Below, piece after piece: positions 7,977 to 17,169 of a stretch of 64,000 nt of DNA. Source of the stretch: Burkholderia sp. FERM BP-3421 (GTDB lineage Bacteria > Pseudomonadota > Gammaproteobacteria > Burkholderiales > Burkholderiaceae); the NCBI RefSeq assembly GCF_028657905.1, contig NZ_CP117781.1:868001-932000 (forward strand). Reading direction: 5' to 3'. Position numbers and translations under genes: made by a program. The notes under the pieces are model-generated. The model did no database searches, had not been told where the DNA came from, and saw only the letters and a list, made by a program, of their open reading frames with translations. Numbering within the stretch: the stretch's first letter is position 1; each line of letters opens with the position of its first letter.

Positions 7977-9128
7977 TCAGAGATACATCGCGGCGAGCGC
8001 GTCGGTGTAGGCCGCCACGTTGTCGGGGTTGTAGATGCTGACGGAATCGAGCAACTGCTTCGAATGCTCGCGATACGCGTCGAGATTGCGGTCGTGTTCG
8101 TGGAACGCCTTGAGCAGCTGGCGCCCGCCTTCCTGGCAATCGAAATCCGGATAGTAATAGCCGCATTTGCCCAGGTAAGGCGAGTTGTGGATCAGCGGAT
8201 AGTCGCCGTACAGCAGCTCGTAGTACAGGTAGTTCTGCGCGTTCTCCCAGGTGTGGGACACCACGGCGTCGCCGTGCGCGGCCATGAACTCGTAGATCGC
8301 GAAGCGGCCTTCGAAGGTGGTCAGGCTGTGCGCGACGATGTCGAGGCTGCGCGCGAAGTTGACGAAGGTCGTGTGTTCCTTCATGTGCAGCGTGTTGCAC
8401 ACGCGCACGAACTCGATGAACGACGGCTCGGCCCGATAGGCCTCTTCCGTCACCAGCATCGGGATGATGCTGGTCTTCACCATGCAGATGTTCGGCTCGT
8501 ACATCGTCACGCGCCAGCGCGGCTTGCCCGGCTGATAGCCGTAAGTGAGCCCTGCGCCGAGCGTCGCGCGCGCCTTGTCGAACAGCAGCGGGTGCCAGAT
8601 GTGCGGGACGATGGTGACCGGGCAGCGCAGGCCGGTTTCCAGGTAGTGCTGGCACGAGTGCTCGAACTCCGGGATGGTCCACACGCCGTCGTAGGTCGCG
8701 CCCGAGAACAGGAAGCCGGACGGCTTCTTGAAGATCGCGCGCTCGATGTCGATCACGTAGTCGTTGCCGACCCGCATCGTCACGACCTTGCCGCCCTTCG
8801 CGCGATACGCGGCGATCCAGTCGGCGTTGAACTGCGCGCTCATCTCGATCAGGACGTCGCAGCGCTCCATGGCCTCGTCCATCGACAGCAGCGGCACGTT
8901 CCACTCGCCGAGCATCAGCTGCGGATCGGCCGCGCTGCTGCCGCCGTTGACCATCACGGCCTCGGCGACGAGCGGCGACTGGCGCAGCATCAGCACCAGC
9001 AGCAGGCAGTTCTGGAAGATGCCGTTTTCCCACAGGGACTGGCCGGCGCCGCGCACGAACAGCGAGACGCCGACGACGAGGCGCTTGCCGCCGTTCTGCA
9101 CGTCGCGGCCGGTGATATCGTCAGTCAT
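7977..9128 (-). CDS. DUF2827 protein, second gene downstream of TAA1
   Basis: The 383-residue product is a DUF2827 member closely related to the preceding gene of the operon. It has KRLVVGVSLFVRGAGQSLWE at the N-terminus, MYEPNICMVKTSIIPML in the middle and SHTWENAQNYLYYELL, YPLIHNS and GYYYPDFDCQEGG near the C-terminus. The ATG at 9128 is preceded by GGAGACTTCGC, a good ribosome site. It is third in the TAA1 operon, 17 bp after the previous gene. Having two diverged copies in tandem suggests different acceptor or donor specificities if these are glycosyltransferases; this is inference. It is probably cytoplasmic (no signal peptide or membrane segment). Confidence 0.88.
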   Translation of the reverse strand: MTDDITGRDVQNGGKRLVVGVSLFVRGAGQSLWENGIFQNCLLLVLMLRQSPLVAEAVMVNGGSSAADPQLMLGEWNVPLLSMDEAMERCDVLIEMSAQFNADWIAAYRAKGGKVVTMRVGNDYVIDIERAIFKKPSGFLFSGATYDGVWTIPEFEHSCQHYLETGLRCPVTIVPHIWHPLLFDKARATLGAGLTYGYQPGKPRWRVTMYEPNICMVKTSIIPMLVTEEAYRAEPSFIEFVRVCNTLHMKEHTTFVNFARSLDIVAHSLTTFEGRFAIYEFMAAHGDAVVSHTWENAQNYLYYELLYGDYPLIHNSPYLGKCGYYYPDFDCQEGGRQLLKAFHEHDRNLDAYREHSKQLLDSVSIYNPDNVAAYTDALAAMYL

Positions 9129-9145
9129 GCGAAGTCTCCGGATGG

Positions 9146-10297
9146 TCAGGCGCGGGCGTAGAGACGCTCGACGAAAGCATCGATGTTCCTGGGGTTGTCG
9201 ATCGAGACGTCGTGCAGAAGGGCATTGGCTTTGGTGCGATAGTCGTCGAAATGGGCGTCATGGTTGCGCCACGCGTCGAGCAGCGCGCGGCCGCCGGAGA
9301 CGGAGTCGAACCCGGTGTAATAGTACCCCGCGTCACCCAGCAGCTTCGAGTTGTGCACGAGCGGGTAGCCGCCGTACAGCACGTCGTAGTACAGGTAGTT
9401 CTGCGGATTTTCCCAGTGGTGCGAGATCACGGCATCCGCGTGCTGCGCCATGAACGAGGGCAGGTCGATGCGCGGCTCGAAGGTGGCCTTCTGCTGGCGC
9501 ACCAGGTCGAGGCTGTTCGCGAAGTGCACGAAGGTCGGGTGCTCCTTCAGGTGCATCGCGTTGACCACGTACAGGTGCTCGACCGCGTCCGGCTGCGCGC
9601 GGTAGAACTCCTCGGCGGCGAGCATCGGATAGTGGCAGGTCTTCACGACCGAGATGTTCGGTTCGAGGATCGACAGCCGCCATTTCGCGCGGCCGGGACG
9701 GTAGCCGAACGTGAGGCCGGCGGCTTCCAGCTCGCGGGCGCGGCGGTCGATGAAGTAGGGCGACCAGATGTGCGGGATCACGTGTACCGGGGCGCGCGTC
9801 AGCGTGCGCAGGAGCGGCGCGTCGATCTTCTCGGATTTCGGCAGGATCCACACTTCGTCGAACGGGCCGCCGTTGAAGATGTGGCCGGACGGCAGCTCGA
9901 ACATCGGCGTCTCGCACAGCCCGGTGTAAGTGTGGCCGACGAAGCACACCACGAGCTTCTTGCCGAGCGCCTTCATGTACTTGAGCCAGTCGACCTGCAA
10001 CTGCGCGCCCATCTCGATCACGACGTCCAGATCGTGGGATACGTCGCGCGGATTGACGAGCGGGATGTCGAGGCCGGCGAGATCGAGCCCGGCCGGCAGC
10101 CGGCTGGCGTCGCCGCCGTTCAGGAAGTAGATCGGGCCGATCCGGTCCGATTTTTTGAGCAGCATCGCGAGGTACGCGATGTTCTGATGGATGCCGTTTT
10201 CCCAGATCGCCTGACCGTCACGGGCGAACAGCGAGATGCCGACGGCCAGGCGCTTGTCGCCCGTGGGGCGGGAGGCGGTTTGCGTTTCGTATGTCAC
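9146..10297 (-). CDS. DUF2827 protein, translationally coupled to TAA1
   Basis: The 383-residue DUF2827 member contains KRLAVGISLFARDGQAIWEN, LEPNISVVKTCHYPML, and the family block SHHWENPQNYLYYDVLYGGY, YPLVHNS and GYYYTGFDS. The start was set at GTG 10295-10297, which overlaps the TAA1 stop in the sequence GTGA; a TTG one codon upstream is possible but less likely. Such an overlap usually means translational coupling, so this protein is made in step with the giant adhesin. Conserved W-E-N-P and Y-P-L-x-H-N motifs recur in all three paralogues of the window. A glycosyltransferase acting on the Ser/Thr-rich adhesin is the working hypothesis; other carbohydrate-related roles cannot be excluded. 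Confidence 0.88.
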   Translation of the reverse strand: MTYETQTASRPTGDKRLAVGISLFARDGQAIWENGIHQNIAYLAMLLKKSDRIGPIYFLNGGDASRLPAGLDLAGLDIPLVNPRDVSHDLDVVIEMGAQLQVDWLKYMKALGKKLVVCFVGHTYTGLCETPMFELPSGHIFNGGPFDEVWILPKSEKIDAPLLRTLTRAPVHVIPHIWSPYFIDRRARELEAAGLTFGYRPGRAKWRLSILEPNISVVKTCHYPMLAAEEFYRAQPDAVEHLYVVNAMHLKEHPTFVHFANSLDLVRQQKATFEPRIDLPSFMAQHADAVISHHWENPQNYLYYDVLYGGYPLVHNSKLLGDAGYYYTGFDSVSGGRALLDAWRNHDAHFDDYRTKANALLHDVSIDNPRNIDAFVERLYARA

Positions 10298-13200
10298 CAA
10301 CTGTATCCATAACCGGCACCGTAGGCGGTATTGCTACCCGCAACCCCGACGCCCATCTTGAGAATGCCATTGGTCGTCACGTGGGCGCTGGCACCGAATG
10401 CCGTGCCAGTCTGGCCCGCGAAGCGCGCCACGCCGACCGCTACGTTGATCGTCTTGCCGGGTTCGACCTGCGGCATCATCGTCAGCGCGGTGACGGCGGC
10501 GACGCCTTGACGCGCCATCGTATCCGTCTGCTGCAGCTGTTGCTGGGTTTGCTGCAACTGCGTGCCCAGATTGTTGATCGAGGTTTGCTGCCCGGTCAAG
10601 GATTGTGACACAGATGTCGACAGGGCATTCAACTGGTTGAGGTTGACCGCATCGGTGCCCTGCGTGCCGGCCGCGACGTTGGTGATCTGGCGCTGCTGGG
10701 TGCTGCTGCCGACCGAGACCACGTTCGAGCGGCCGCCGTCGGTGGAGTTCGCGCCGATCGCGACCGAGTTCGAACCGGCGGTGACCGTCGGCTTGTCGTT
10801 GCTGGCGCCGTTCATGTCGGCCGCGATGCCGCCGGTGTTGGCGGTGCGGGTCGTGTTGTTGTTGATCGAGGTCGACAGCGACGAGATCTGGTTGTTGATG
10901 TTGGTCACGCCGCTCGACAGCGAGGCGACGTTGCTGTTGGTGGTGCTGAGGCCGGTGGACAGCGAGTTGACGGCGGTCGAGGTCGAGGTCGACAGCGAGG
11001 CGACGTTGCTGTTGGTGGTGCTGAGGCCGGTGGACAGCGAATTGACGGCGGTCGAAGTCGAGGTCGACAGCGACGACACCGTGCTGTTGGTGCTGCTCAG
11101 TCCGCTCGACAGCGAGCCGATCTGGCTGCTGGCGCTCGACAGGCCGGTGGACAGCGAGTTGACGGCGGTCGAGGTCGAGGTCGAGAGCGAGGCGACGTTG
11201 CTGTTGGTCGTGCTGAGGCCGGTGGACAGCGAGGCGACGTTGCTGTTGGTCGCGAACAGCTGGCTGCCGTTGATCGCGTCGGTGCTGGTCGCGGTGACTT
11301 GTCCGGCGGCGACGTTGGTGACCTGGCGTTCCGCGCCCGGCGCGCCGACGCTGAACACGCCGACCGGGTTGCTGCCCGCGAAGGTGCCGAAGGTCAGTCC
11401 ACCGACGGTGGCTGACGAGACCGGGACGGCGGCGGACGTGGTGGCGCCGTTGCCGATCGCGACCGAGTTGTCGATGTTGGCGACTGCGTTCGGCCCGATC
11501 GCGACGCTGTTCTGGCCGGTGGCCTGGCTGTCGGGGGCGGTCGAGTTGGCATGGAAGTACTTGATGCCGTTCGCGTTGATGTTGTCGATCGCCGAGCCGA
11601 CGTTGTTGTTGGTCGTGGTCGTGCCGTTGGTGTTGTAGGTGATGTAGGCCGGGGCGGAAATGGTGCCGGTGGCCGGGTTGTAGGTTGCACCGCCGCCCAG
11701 CGCCGCGGCGGTGCTGGTGCCGAGGTTGTTGGTGTTGGTGGTGATCGAGCTGATGCTGGTCGACAGTGAGCTGATGCCGGTCGAGGTCGAGGTCGACAGC
11801 GAGGCGACGTTGCTGTTGGTCGTGCTCAGGCCGGTGGACAGCGAGCCGATGCCGGTCGAGGTCGAGGTCGACAGTGACGCGATGTTGCTGTTGGTCGTGC
11901 TCAGGCCGGTGGACAGCGAGCCGATGCCGGTCGAGGTCGAGGTCGACAGCGACGCGATGTTGCTGTTGGTGGTGCTGAGGCCGGTGGACAGCGAGCTGAT
12001 GCCGGTCGACGTGGAGGTCGACAGCGAGGCGACGGTGCTGTTGGTGGTGCTCAGGCCAGTGGACAGCGAGCTGATGCCGGTCGATGTGGAGGTCGACAGC
12101 GAGGCGACGGTGCTGTTGGTCGTGCTGAGGCCGGTGGACAGGGAACTGATGCCGGTCGATGTCGAGGTGGACAGCGAGGCGATCGAGCTGTTGGCCGACG
12201 AGAGGCCGGTCGACGTGGAGGTCGACAGCGACGCGATGTTGCTGTTGGTCGTGCTGAGGCCGGTCGAGAGCGAGCTGATGCCGGTCGAGGACGAGGTCGA
12301 CAACGACACGATGTTGCTGTTGGTCGTGCTCAAGCCAGTGGACAGGGAACTGATGCCGGTCGAGGTCGAGGTCGAGAGCGACGCGATGTTGCTGTTGGTC
12401 GTGCTGAGGCCGGTGGACAGCGAACTGATGCCGGTCGAGGTCGAGGTCGAGAGCGACGCGACGTTGCTGTCGGTGGTGCTGAGGCCGGTGGACAGCGAGC
12501 TGATGCCGGTCGAGGTCGAGGTGGACAGCGAAGCGATCGAGCTGTTGGCCGACGACAAGCCGGTCGACGTGGAGGTCGAGAGCGAGGTGACCGTGCTGTT
12601 GGTGGTGCTGAGGCCGGTCGAGAGCGAACCGATGCCGGTCGAAGTCGATGTGGACAGCGAAGCGATCGAGCTGTTGGCCGTTGAGAGACCGGTCGACGTG
12701 GAGGTCGACAGCGACGTGACGGTGCTGTTGGTGGTGCTCAAGCCGGTGGACAGCGAGCTGATACCCGTCGAAGACGAGGTGGACAGCGAGGCGATCGAGC
12801 TGTTGGCCGATGACAAGCCGGTCGACGTGGAGGTCGACAGCGAGGTGACCGTGCTGTTGGTGGTGCTGAGGCCGGTCGAGAGCGAGCCGATGCCGGTCGA
12901 AGTCGAGGTGGACAGCGAAGCGATCGAGCTGTTGGCCGACGACAAGCCGGTCGACGTGGAGGTCGACAGCGAGGTGACCGTGCTGTTGGTGGTGCTGAGG
13001 CCGGTGGACAGCGAGCTGATGCCGGTCGAGGTCGAGGTGGACAGCGAGGCGATCGAGCTGTTGGCCGACGACAAGCCGGTCGACGTGGAGGTCGACAGCG
13101 ACGTGACGGTGCTGTTGGTGGTGCTCATGCCGGTGGACAGCGAGCTGATACCCGTCGATGACGAGGTGGACAGCGAGGCGATCGAGCTGTTGGCCGACGA

Positions 13201-16200
13201 GAGGCCGGTCGACGTGGAGGTCGAGAGCGACGTGACATTGCTGTTGGTGGTGCTCAAGCCGGTGGACAGCGAGCTGATACCCGTCGATGACGAGGTGGAC
13301 AGCGAAGCGATGCTGCTGTTGGCCGACGACAAGCCGGTCGACGTGGAGGTCGACAGCGAGGCGACATTGCTGTCGGTGGTGCTGAGGCCGGTCGAGAGCG
13401 AACCGATGCCGGTCGAGGTCGAGGTGGACAGCGAGGCGATGCTGCTGTCAGCCGACGACAGGCCGGTCGACGTGGAAGTCGAGAGCGACGTGACGGTGCT
13501 GTTGGTGGTGCTCAGGCCGGTGGACAGCGAACTGATGCCCGTCGAAGACGAGGTGGACAGCGAGGCGATGCTGCTGTTGGCGGTCGAGAGGCCGGTCGAT
13601 GTGGAGGTCGACAGCGAAGCAACGGTGCTGTTGGCGGTGCTGAGGCCGGTGGACAGCGAGCTGATACCCGTCGAGGACGAGGTGGACAGCGACGCAATCG
13701 AGCTGTTGGCCGACGACAGGCCGGTCGAGGTCGAGGTCGAGAGCGACGTGACGGTGCTGTTGGTGGTGCTCAGACCGGTCGAAAGCGAACCGATGCCGGT
13801 CGATGTGGAGGTCGACAGAGAAGCGACGGTGCTGTTGGTGGTGCTGAGGCCGGTGGACAGAGAGGAAATCGCGCTGGTTGCCGTGCCGACCTGTTGTGCG
13901 ACGGAATAAAGCTGGCTGCCGTTGATCGCGTCGGTGCTGGTTGAGGTGACTTGTCCGGCGGCGACGTTGGTGACCTGTCGTTCCGAGCCGGGCGCGCCGA
14001 CACTGACGACGCTGGTCGGGTTGGTGCCGGCGAAGCCGCCGAAGGTGGTGCCGGCGATGGTCGCGCTGCTGGTGGGGTTGGGGGCAGCGGTGACGGAGTT
14101 GGCGCCGAGTGCGACGGAGCCGTTGTTGCCGGCGGAAGCGCCGGAGCCGATGGCGACGGCGTCGGTGCCGGTGGCGATGCTGTCAGGGCCGGTGGAATTG
14201 GCGTGGAAGTACTTGATGCCCTGGCTGTTAATGTTGTCGATGGCCGATCCGACGTTGTTGTTGGTCGTGGTCGTGCCGTTGGCGTTGTAGGTGACGTAGG
14301 CGGGCGCCGAGATGGTGCCGGTTGCGGGGTTGTAGGCTGCGCCGCCGCCGAGGGCCGCGGCGGTGCTGTTGCCGAGGTTGTTGGTGGTGGCGGTGACGGT
14401 GCTCAGGCCGGTGGACAGCGAGCTGATGCCGGTCGACGTGGAGGTCGAGAGCGAGGCGACGGTGCTGTTGGTGGTGCTGAGGCCGGTCGAGAGCGAGCTG
14501 ATGCCGGTCGAGGATGAGGTGGACAGCGAAGCGACCGAGCTGTTGGCCGACGACAAGCCGGTCGACGTGGAGGTCGAGAGCGAGGCGACGGTGCTGTTGG
14601 TCGTGCTCAAGCCGGTCGAGAGCGAACCGATGCCGGTCGAGGTCGAGGTCGAGAGCGAGGTGATCGAGCTATTGGCCGACGACAGGCCGGTCGACGTGGA
14701 GGTCGAGAGCGAGGCGACGGTGCTGTTGGTCGTGCTCAAACCGGTCGAGAGCGAACCGATGCCGGTCGAGGTCGAGGTGGACAGCGAGGCGATCGAGCTA
14801 TTGGCCGACGACAGGCCGGTCGACGTGGAGGTCGAGAGCGATGTGACGGTGCTGTTGGTGGTGCTGAGACCAGTCGAGAGCGAACCGATACCGGTCGAAG
14901 TCGACGTGGACAGCGAAGCGATGCTGCTGTTGGCCGTCGAGAGGCCGGTCGACGTGGAGGTCGACAGCGACGTGACCGTGCTGTTGGTGGTGCTGAGGCC
15001 GGTCGAGAGCGAACCGATGCCGGTCGAAGTCGACGTGGACAGCGAGGCGATCGAGCTGTTGGCCGACGACAGGCCGGTCGACGTGGAGGTCGACAGCGAG
15101 GTGACGGTGCTGTTGGTCGTGCTCAAGCCGGTCGAGAGCGAGCTGATGCCGGTCGATGACGAGGTGGACAGCGAGGCGATCGAACTGTTGGCGGTCGAGA
15201 GGCCGGTCGACGTGGAGGTCGAGAGCGAGGTGACGGTGCTGTTGGTCGTGCTGAGGCCGGTCGAGAGCGAGCTGATACCGGTCGAGGTCGAGGTGGACAG
15301 CGAAGCGATGCTGCTGTTAGCCGTCGAGAGACCGGTCGACGCGGAGGTCGACAGCGACGTGACCGTGCTGTTGGTGGTGCTGAGGCCGGTGGACAGCGAG
15401 CTGATACCCGTCGAAGACGAGGTGGACAGCGAAGCGATGCTGCTGTTAGCTGTCGAGAGGCCGCTCGAGGTCGAGGTCGACAGCGACGTGACGGTGCTGT
15501 TGGTGGTGCTGAGGCCAGTCGAAAGCGAGCCGATGCCGGTCGAAGACGACGTGGACAGCGAAGCGATCGAGCTGTTGGTCGTCGAGAGGCCGGTCGACGT
15601 GGAGGTCGAGAGCGAGGTGACGGTGCTGTTGGTCGTGCTGAGGCCGGTGGACAGCGAGCTGATGCCGGTCGAAGACGACGTGGACAGCGAAGCGATCGAG
15701 CTGTTGGCCGTCGAGAGGCCGGTCGACGTGGAGGTGGACAGCGAAGCGACCGTGCTGTTGGTCGTGCTCAAGCCGGTGGACAGCGAGCTGATGCCGGTCG
15801 ATGCCGAAGTCGACAGCGACGTGACGCGGCTCGTCGTGGTCGACAAGCCCGTGGACAACGAGTTGATCCCCGTCGACGACGAGGTCGACAACGACGTGAT
15901 GGTGCTGTTGGTCGTGCTCAGTCCGGTCGACAGCGACGTGATGCCGGTCGAGGTCGAGGTCGACAGGCTCGCGATGCTGCTTGTCGCGGTGCTCATGCCG
16001 GTGCTCAACTGCGCGACCGTGACGGCGTCCTGCGGCGCGGAGCCGTCGGCGACGTTGGTGATCCGGCGCAGCGCGGTCGAGCTGCCGACCGAGACTTCGG
16101 ACAAGGGCGCGGCGGTGCCGGTCAGGAAGCCGGTGCCGGTCGGGGCGGCGGCGCCCGTCACGCTGCCGGTGCCGATCGCGACGCTGTTCGTATAGACGGC

Positions 16201-16725
16201 CGACGCGGCGTTGCCGATCGCGACCGAGCCGGTGCCGGCGGCGGATGCGTTGAAGCCGAACGCATTCGAGCTTTGTCCCGACGCACTCGCCTGCAGGCCG
16301 ATGGCTGTCGCCCATTTGGCCGCGGTCGCGCCGAACCCCATAGCCGTGCCGCCGTCGCCGGTGACGGTCGTGTAGAAGCCGTACGCGGTCGCGCCGAGGA
16401 CGTTGTTGGCGTTGGCCGAGCAGCCGGCCACCGTGGAGTAGTAGCCATTGCCGTCCGTGATGGCGCGGTTCGTGTAGCTGGTCGTGCCGTCCGGCCCTGT
16501 TCCAGTCCCGCCGACCCCGCCGCAGGCGCTGCCGCCCGGCGATGAGCCGGTACCCACCCCGATGGTGCTGGCGAAGCCGCCCTGCGCGGCGGCCGCGAGC
16601 ACGGCGACCGCGATCGCCTTCGCGAGCACCGACTTGTTGGCCTTGCCTCGCGCCGACGCCAGTTCGGAAGCAGCGACCCATGCGCCGAGCGCCTCGTTCC
16701 AGATGGTGCGGTATGTGCGGTTCAT
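10294..16725 (-). CDS. TAA1: giant YadA-like trimeric autotransporter adhesin
   Basis: A 2143-residue type Vc autotransporter, expected to form surface trimers. Order: extended signal peptide (ESPR; MNRTYRTIWNEALGAWVAAS, hydrophobic core near residues 33-50); YadA head repeats (GSVAIGNAAS, NSVAIGTGS); neck RRITNVADGSAPQDAVTVAQ; a long stalk of SLST repeats; a 540-bp internal head block (TDAVAIGSGASAG ... ERQVTNVAAGQV); more stalk; a second head block (NSVAIGPNAVAN); short stalk; and a YadA anchor (MARQGVAAVTAL ... AYGAGYGYSW) ending in aromatic Trp, as outer-membrane barrels do. The stalk is dominated by Ser and Thr with few charges. The ATG has GGAGAG upstream. It heads the operon TAA1-DUF2827-DUF2827-DUF4019. 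Confidence 0.95.
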   Translation of the reverse strand: MNRTYRTIWNEALGAWVAASELASARGKANKSVLAKAIAVAVLAAAAQGGFASTIGVGTGSSPGGSACGGVGGTGTGPDGTTSYTNRAITDGNGYYSTVAGCSANANNVLGATAYGFYTTVTGDGGTAMGFGATAAKWATAIGLQASASGQSSNAFGFNASAAGTGSVAIGNAASAVYTNSVAIGTGSVTGAAAPTGTGFLTGTAAPLSEVSVGSSTALRRITNVADGSAPQDAVTVAQLSTGMSTATSSIASLSTSTSTGITSLSTGLSTTNSTITSLSTSSSTGINSLSTGLSTTTSRVTSLSTSASTGISSLSTGLSTTNSTVASLSTSTSTGLSTANSSIASLSTSSSTGISSLSTGLSTTNSTVTSLSTSTSTGLSTTNSSIASLSTSSSTGIGSLSTGLSTTNSTVTSLSTSTSSGLSTANSSIASLSTSSSTGISSLSTGLSTTNSTVTSLSTSASTGLSTANSSIASLSTSTSTGISSLSTGLSTTNSTVTSLSTSTSTGLSTANSSIASLSTSSSTGISSLSTGLSTTNSTVTSLSTSTSTGLSSANSSIASLSTSTSTGIGSLSTGLSTTNSTVTSLSTSTSTGLSTANSSIASLSTSTSTGIGSLSTGLSTTNSTVTSLSTSTSTGLSSANSSIASLSTSTSTGIGSLSTGLSTTNSTVASLSTSTSTGLSSANSSITSLSTSTSTGIGSLSTGLSTTNSTVASLSTSTSTGLSSANSSVASLSTSSSTGISSLSTGLSTTNSTVASLSTSTSTGISSLSTGLSTVTATTNNLGNSTAAALGGGAAYNPATGTISAPAYVTYNANGTTTTNNNVGSAIDNINSQGIKYFHANSTGPDSIATGTDAVAIGSGASAGNNGSVALGANSVTAAPNPTSSATIAGTTFGGFAGTNPTSVVSVGAPGSERQVTNVAAGQVTSTSTDAINGSQLYSVAQQVGTATSAISSLSTGLSTTNSTVASLSTSTSTGIGSLSTGLSTTNSTVTSLSTSTSTGLSSANSSIASLSTSSSTGISSLSTGLSTANSTVASLSTSTSTGLSTANSSIASLSTSSSTGISSLSTGLSTTNSTVTSLSTSTSTGLSSADSSIASLSTSTSTGIGSLSTGLSTTDSNVASLSTSTSTGLSSANSSIASLSTSSSTGISSLSTGLSTTNSNVTSLSTSTSTGLSSANSSIASLSTSSSTGISSLSTGMSTTNSTVTSLSTSTSTGLSSANSSIASLSTSTSTGISSLSTGLSTTNSTVTSLSTSTSTGLSSANSSIASLSTSTSTGIGSLSTGLSTTNSTVTSLSTSTSTGLSSANSSIASLSTSSSTGISSLSTGLSTTNSTVTSLSTSTSTGLSTANSSIASLSTSTSTGIGSLSTGLSTTNSTVTSLSTSTSTGLSSANSSIASLSTSTSTGISSLSTGLSTTDSNVASLSTSTSTGISSLSTGLSTTNSNIASLSTSTSTGISSLSTGLSTTNSNIVSLSTSSSTGISSLSTGLSTTNSNIASLSTSTSTGLSSANSSIASLSTSTSTGISSLSTGLSTTNSTVASLSTSTSTGISSLSTGLSTTNSTVASLSTSTSTGISSLSTGLSTTNSNIASLSTSTSTGIGSLSTGLSTTNSNIASLSTSTSTGIGSLSTGLSTTNSNVASLSTSTSTGISSLSTSISSITTNTNNLGTSTAAALGGGATYNPATGTISAPAYITYNTNGTTTTNNNVGSAIDNINANGIKYFHANSTAPDSQATGQNSVAIGPNAVANIDNSVAIGNGATTSAAVPVSSATVGGLTFGTFAGSNPVGVFSVGAPGAERQVTNVAAGQVTATSTDAINGSQLFATNSNVASLSTGLSTTNSNVASLSTSTSTAVNSLSTGLSSASSQIGSLSSGLSSTNSTVSSLSTSTSTAVNSLSTGLSTTNSNVASLSTSTSTAVNSLSTGLSTTNSNVASLSSGVTNINNQISSLSTSINNNTTRTANTGGIAADMNGASNDKPTVTAGSNSVAIGANSTDGGRSNVVSVGSSTQQRQITNVAAGTQGTDAVNLNQLNALSTSVSQSLTGQQTSINNLGTQLQQTQQQLQQTDTMARQGVAAVTALTMMPQVEPGKTINVAVGVARFAGQTGTAFGASAHVTTNGILKMGVGVAGSNTAYGAGYGYSW
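11760..13860 (-). repeat. TAA1 distal stalk array: 75-bp and 129-bp units
   Basis: Near 11.8-12.2 kb the period is 75 bp (for example 11881 to 11956), encoding 25 residues. Further along it is 129 bp (12845, 12974, 13103), encoding 43 residues. Both are multiples of three, so copy-number change keeps frame. Confidence 0.9.
13861..14400 (-). repeat. 540-bp internal head block, copy in TAA1
   Basis: This block encodes a connector, YadA head repeats and neck. By eye it differs from the TAA2 copy (20734-21273) at only two bases, while the flanking stalks differ in length and order. It is a dispersed repeat kept uniform, probably by gene conversion. Confidence 0.9.
14401..15990 (-). repeat. TAA1 proximal stalk array, mainly 129-bp units
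   Basis: Tandem units encode variants of SLSTSTSTGIG, SLSTGLSTTNSTVT and SLSTSTSTGLSTANSSIA, joined as 43-residue repeats. The units nearest the N-terminal head (about 15.8-16.0 kb) are more divergent than the central ones, as expected if unequal crossing over renews the middle of the array. Confidence 0.85.
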
Positions 16726-17169
16726 GATGGAAAACTCTCCACTGAAATACGTCGCGCACCGGGGACAGCGCCAATACGGTGGTTATGCGCGGGCGTATCG
16801 ATATTCAGATCGCTAAATTTTATTGCGATAGCGTTGTTAAAACTGCAAAGAACTGCAAATTGGCGACGCCAATGAATGTCATGCATGGTTAATCCGCGCG
16901 TCTCCAGCACGCTCGGACGGGGCGTCGCACGCGGTGCGCGCGCCGCTGCCCGGTAAAGCGCTGCCAGCCAGGCGTGATGCGGTTCCTGCGCGGCCAGGCG
17001 GGCACGGCCGACGGCGCGTGCGGGACCGCGGTCCAGGCGGACTGACGCGGTGTCGACGGGGCAGATGCGCCATTCACTTTCATGATTACGTCCCAGGTTT
17101 TCCAGACATCCTTTATTCGGATATCGAAATTGGTTTCGTATCGATAAATCAGGCGAGAAATCGCGCCGC
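16726..17169. other. Intergenic region: TAA1 promoter side and TAA2 3' end
   Basis: A 444-bp gap with no supported gene. It contains the ribosome site of TAA1 (complement of CTCTCC) and the element at 16808-16825. Two ACTGCAAA copies (near 16841 and 16851) lie further upstream; a similar motif occurs upstream of TAA3. No strong terminator for TAA2 is visible, so read-through toward TAA1 is possible. Confidence 0.6.
16808..16825 (-). promoter_or_regulatory. TAA1 upstream element related to that of TAA2/TAA3
   Basis: On the minus strand this reads CAATAAAATTTAGCGATC, close to CAATAGAATTTGCGCATC upstream of TAA2. Its equivalent position, 80-100 bp before the start codon, suggests a shared promoter or regulator site. 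Confidence 0.45.

Noticed and set aside
11711..13909. Long plus-strand open frame (732 codons) rich in Val, Leu, Asp and Glu, opposite TAA1
   Set aside because: It is the exact antisense of the SLST repeat array. The repeat period (a multiple of three) keeps the opposite strand open. There is no start context or domain, and similar frames occur opposite TAA2 and TAA3.
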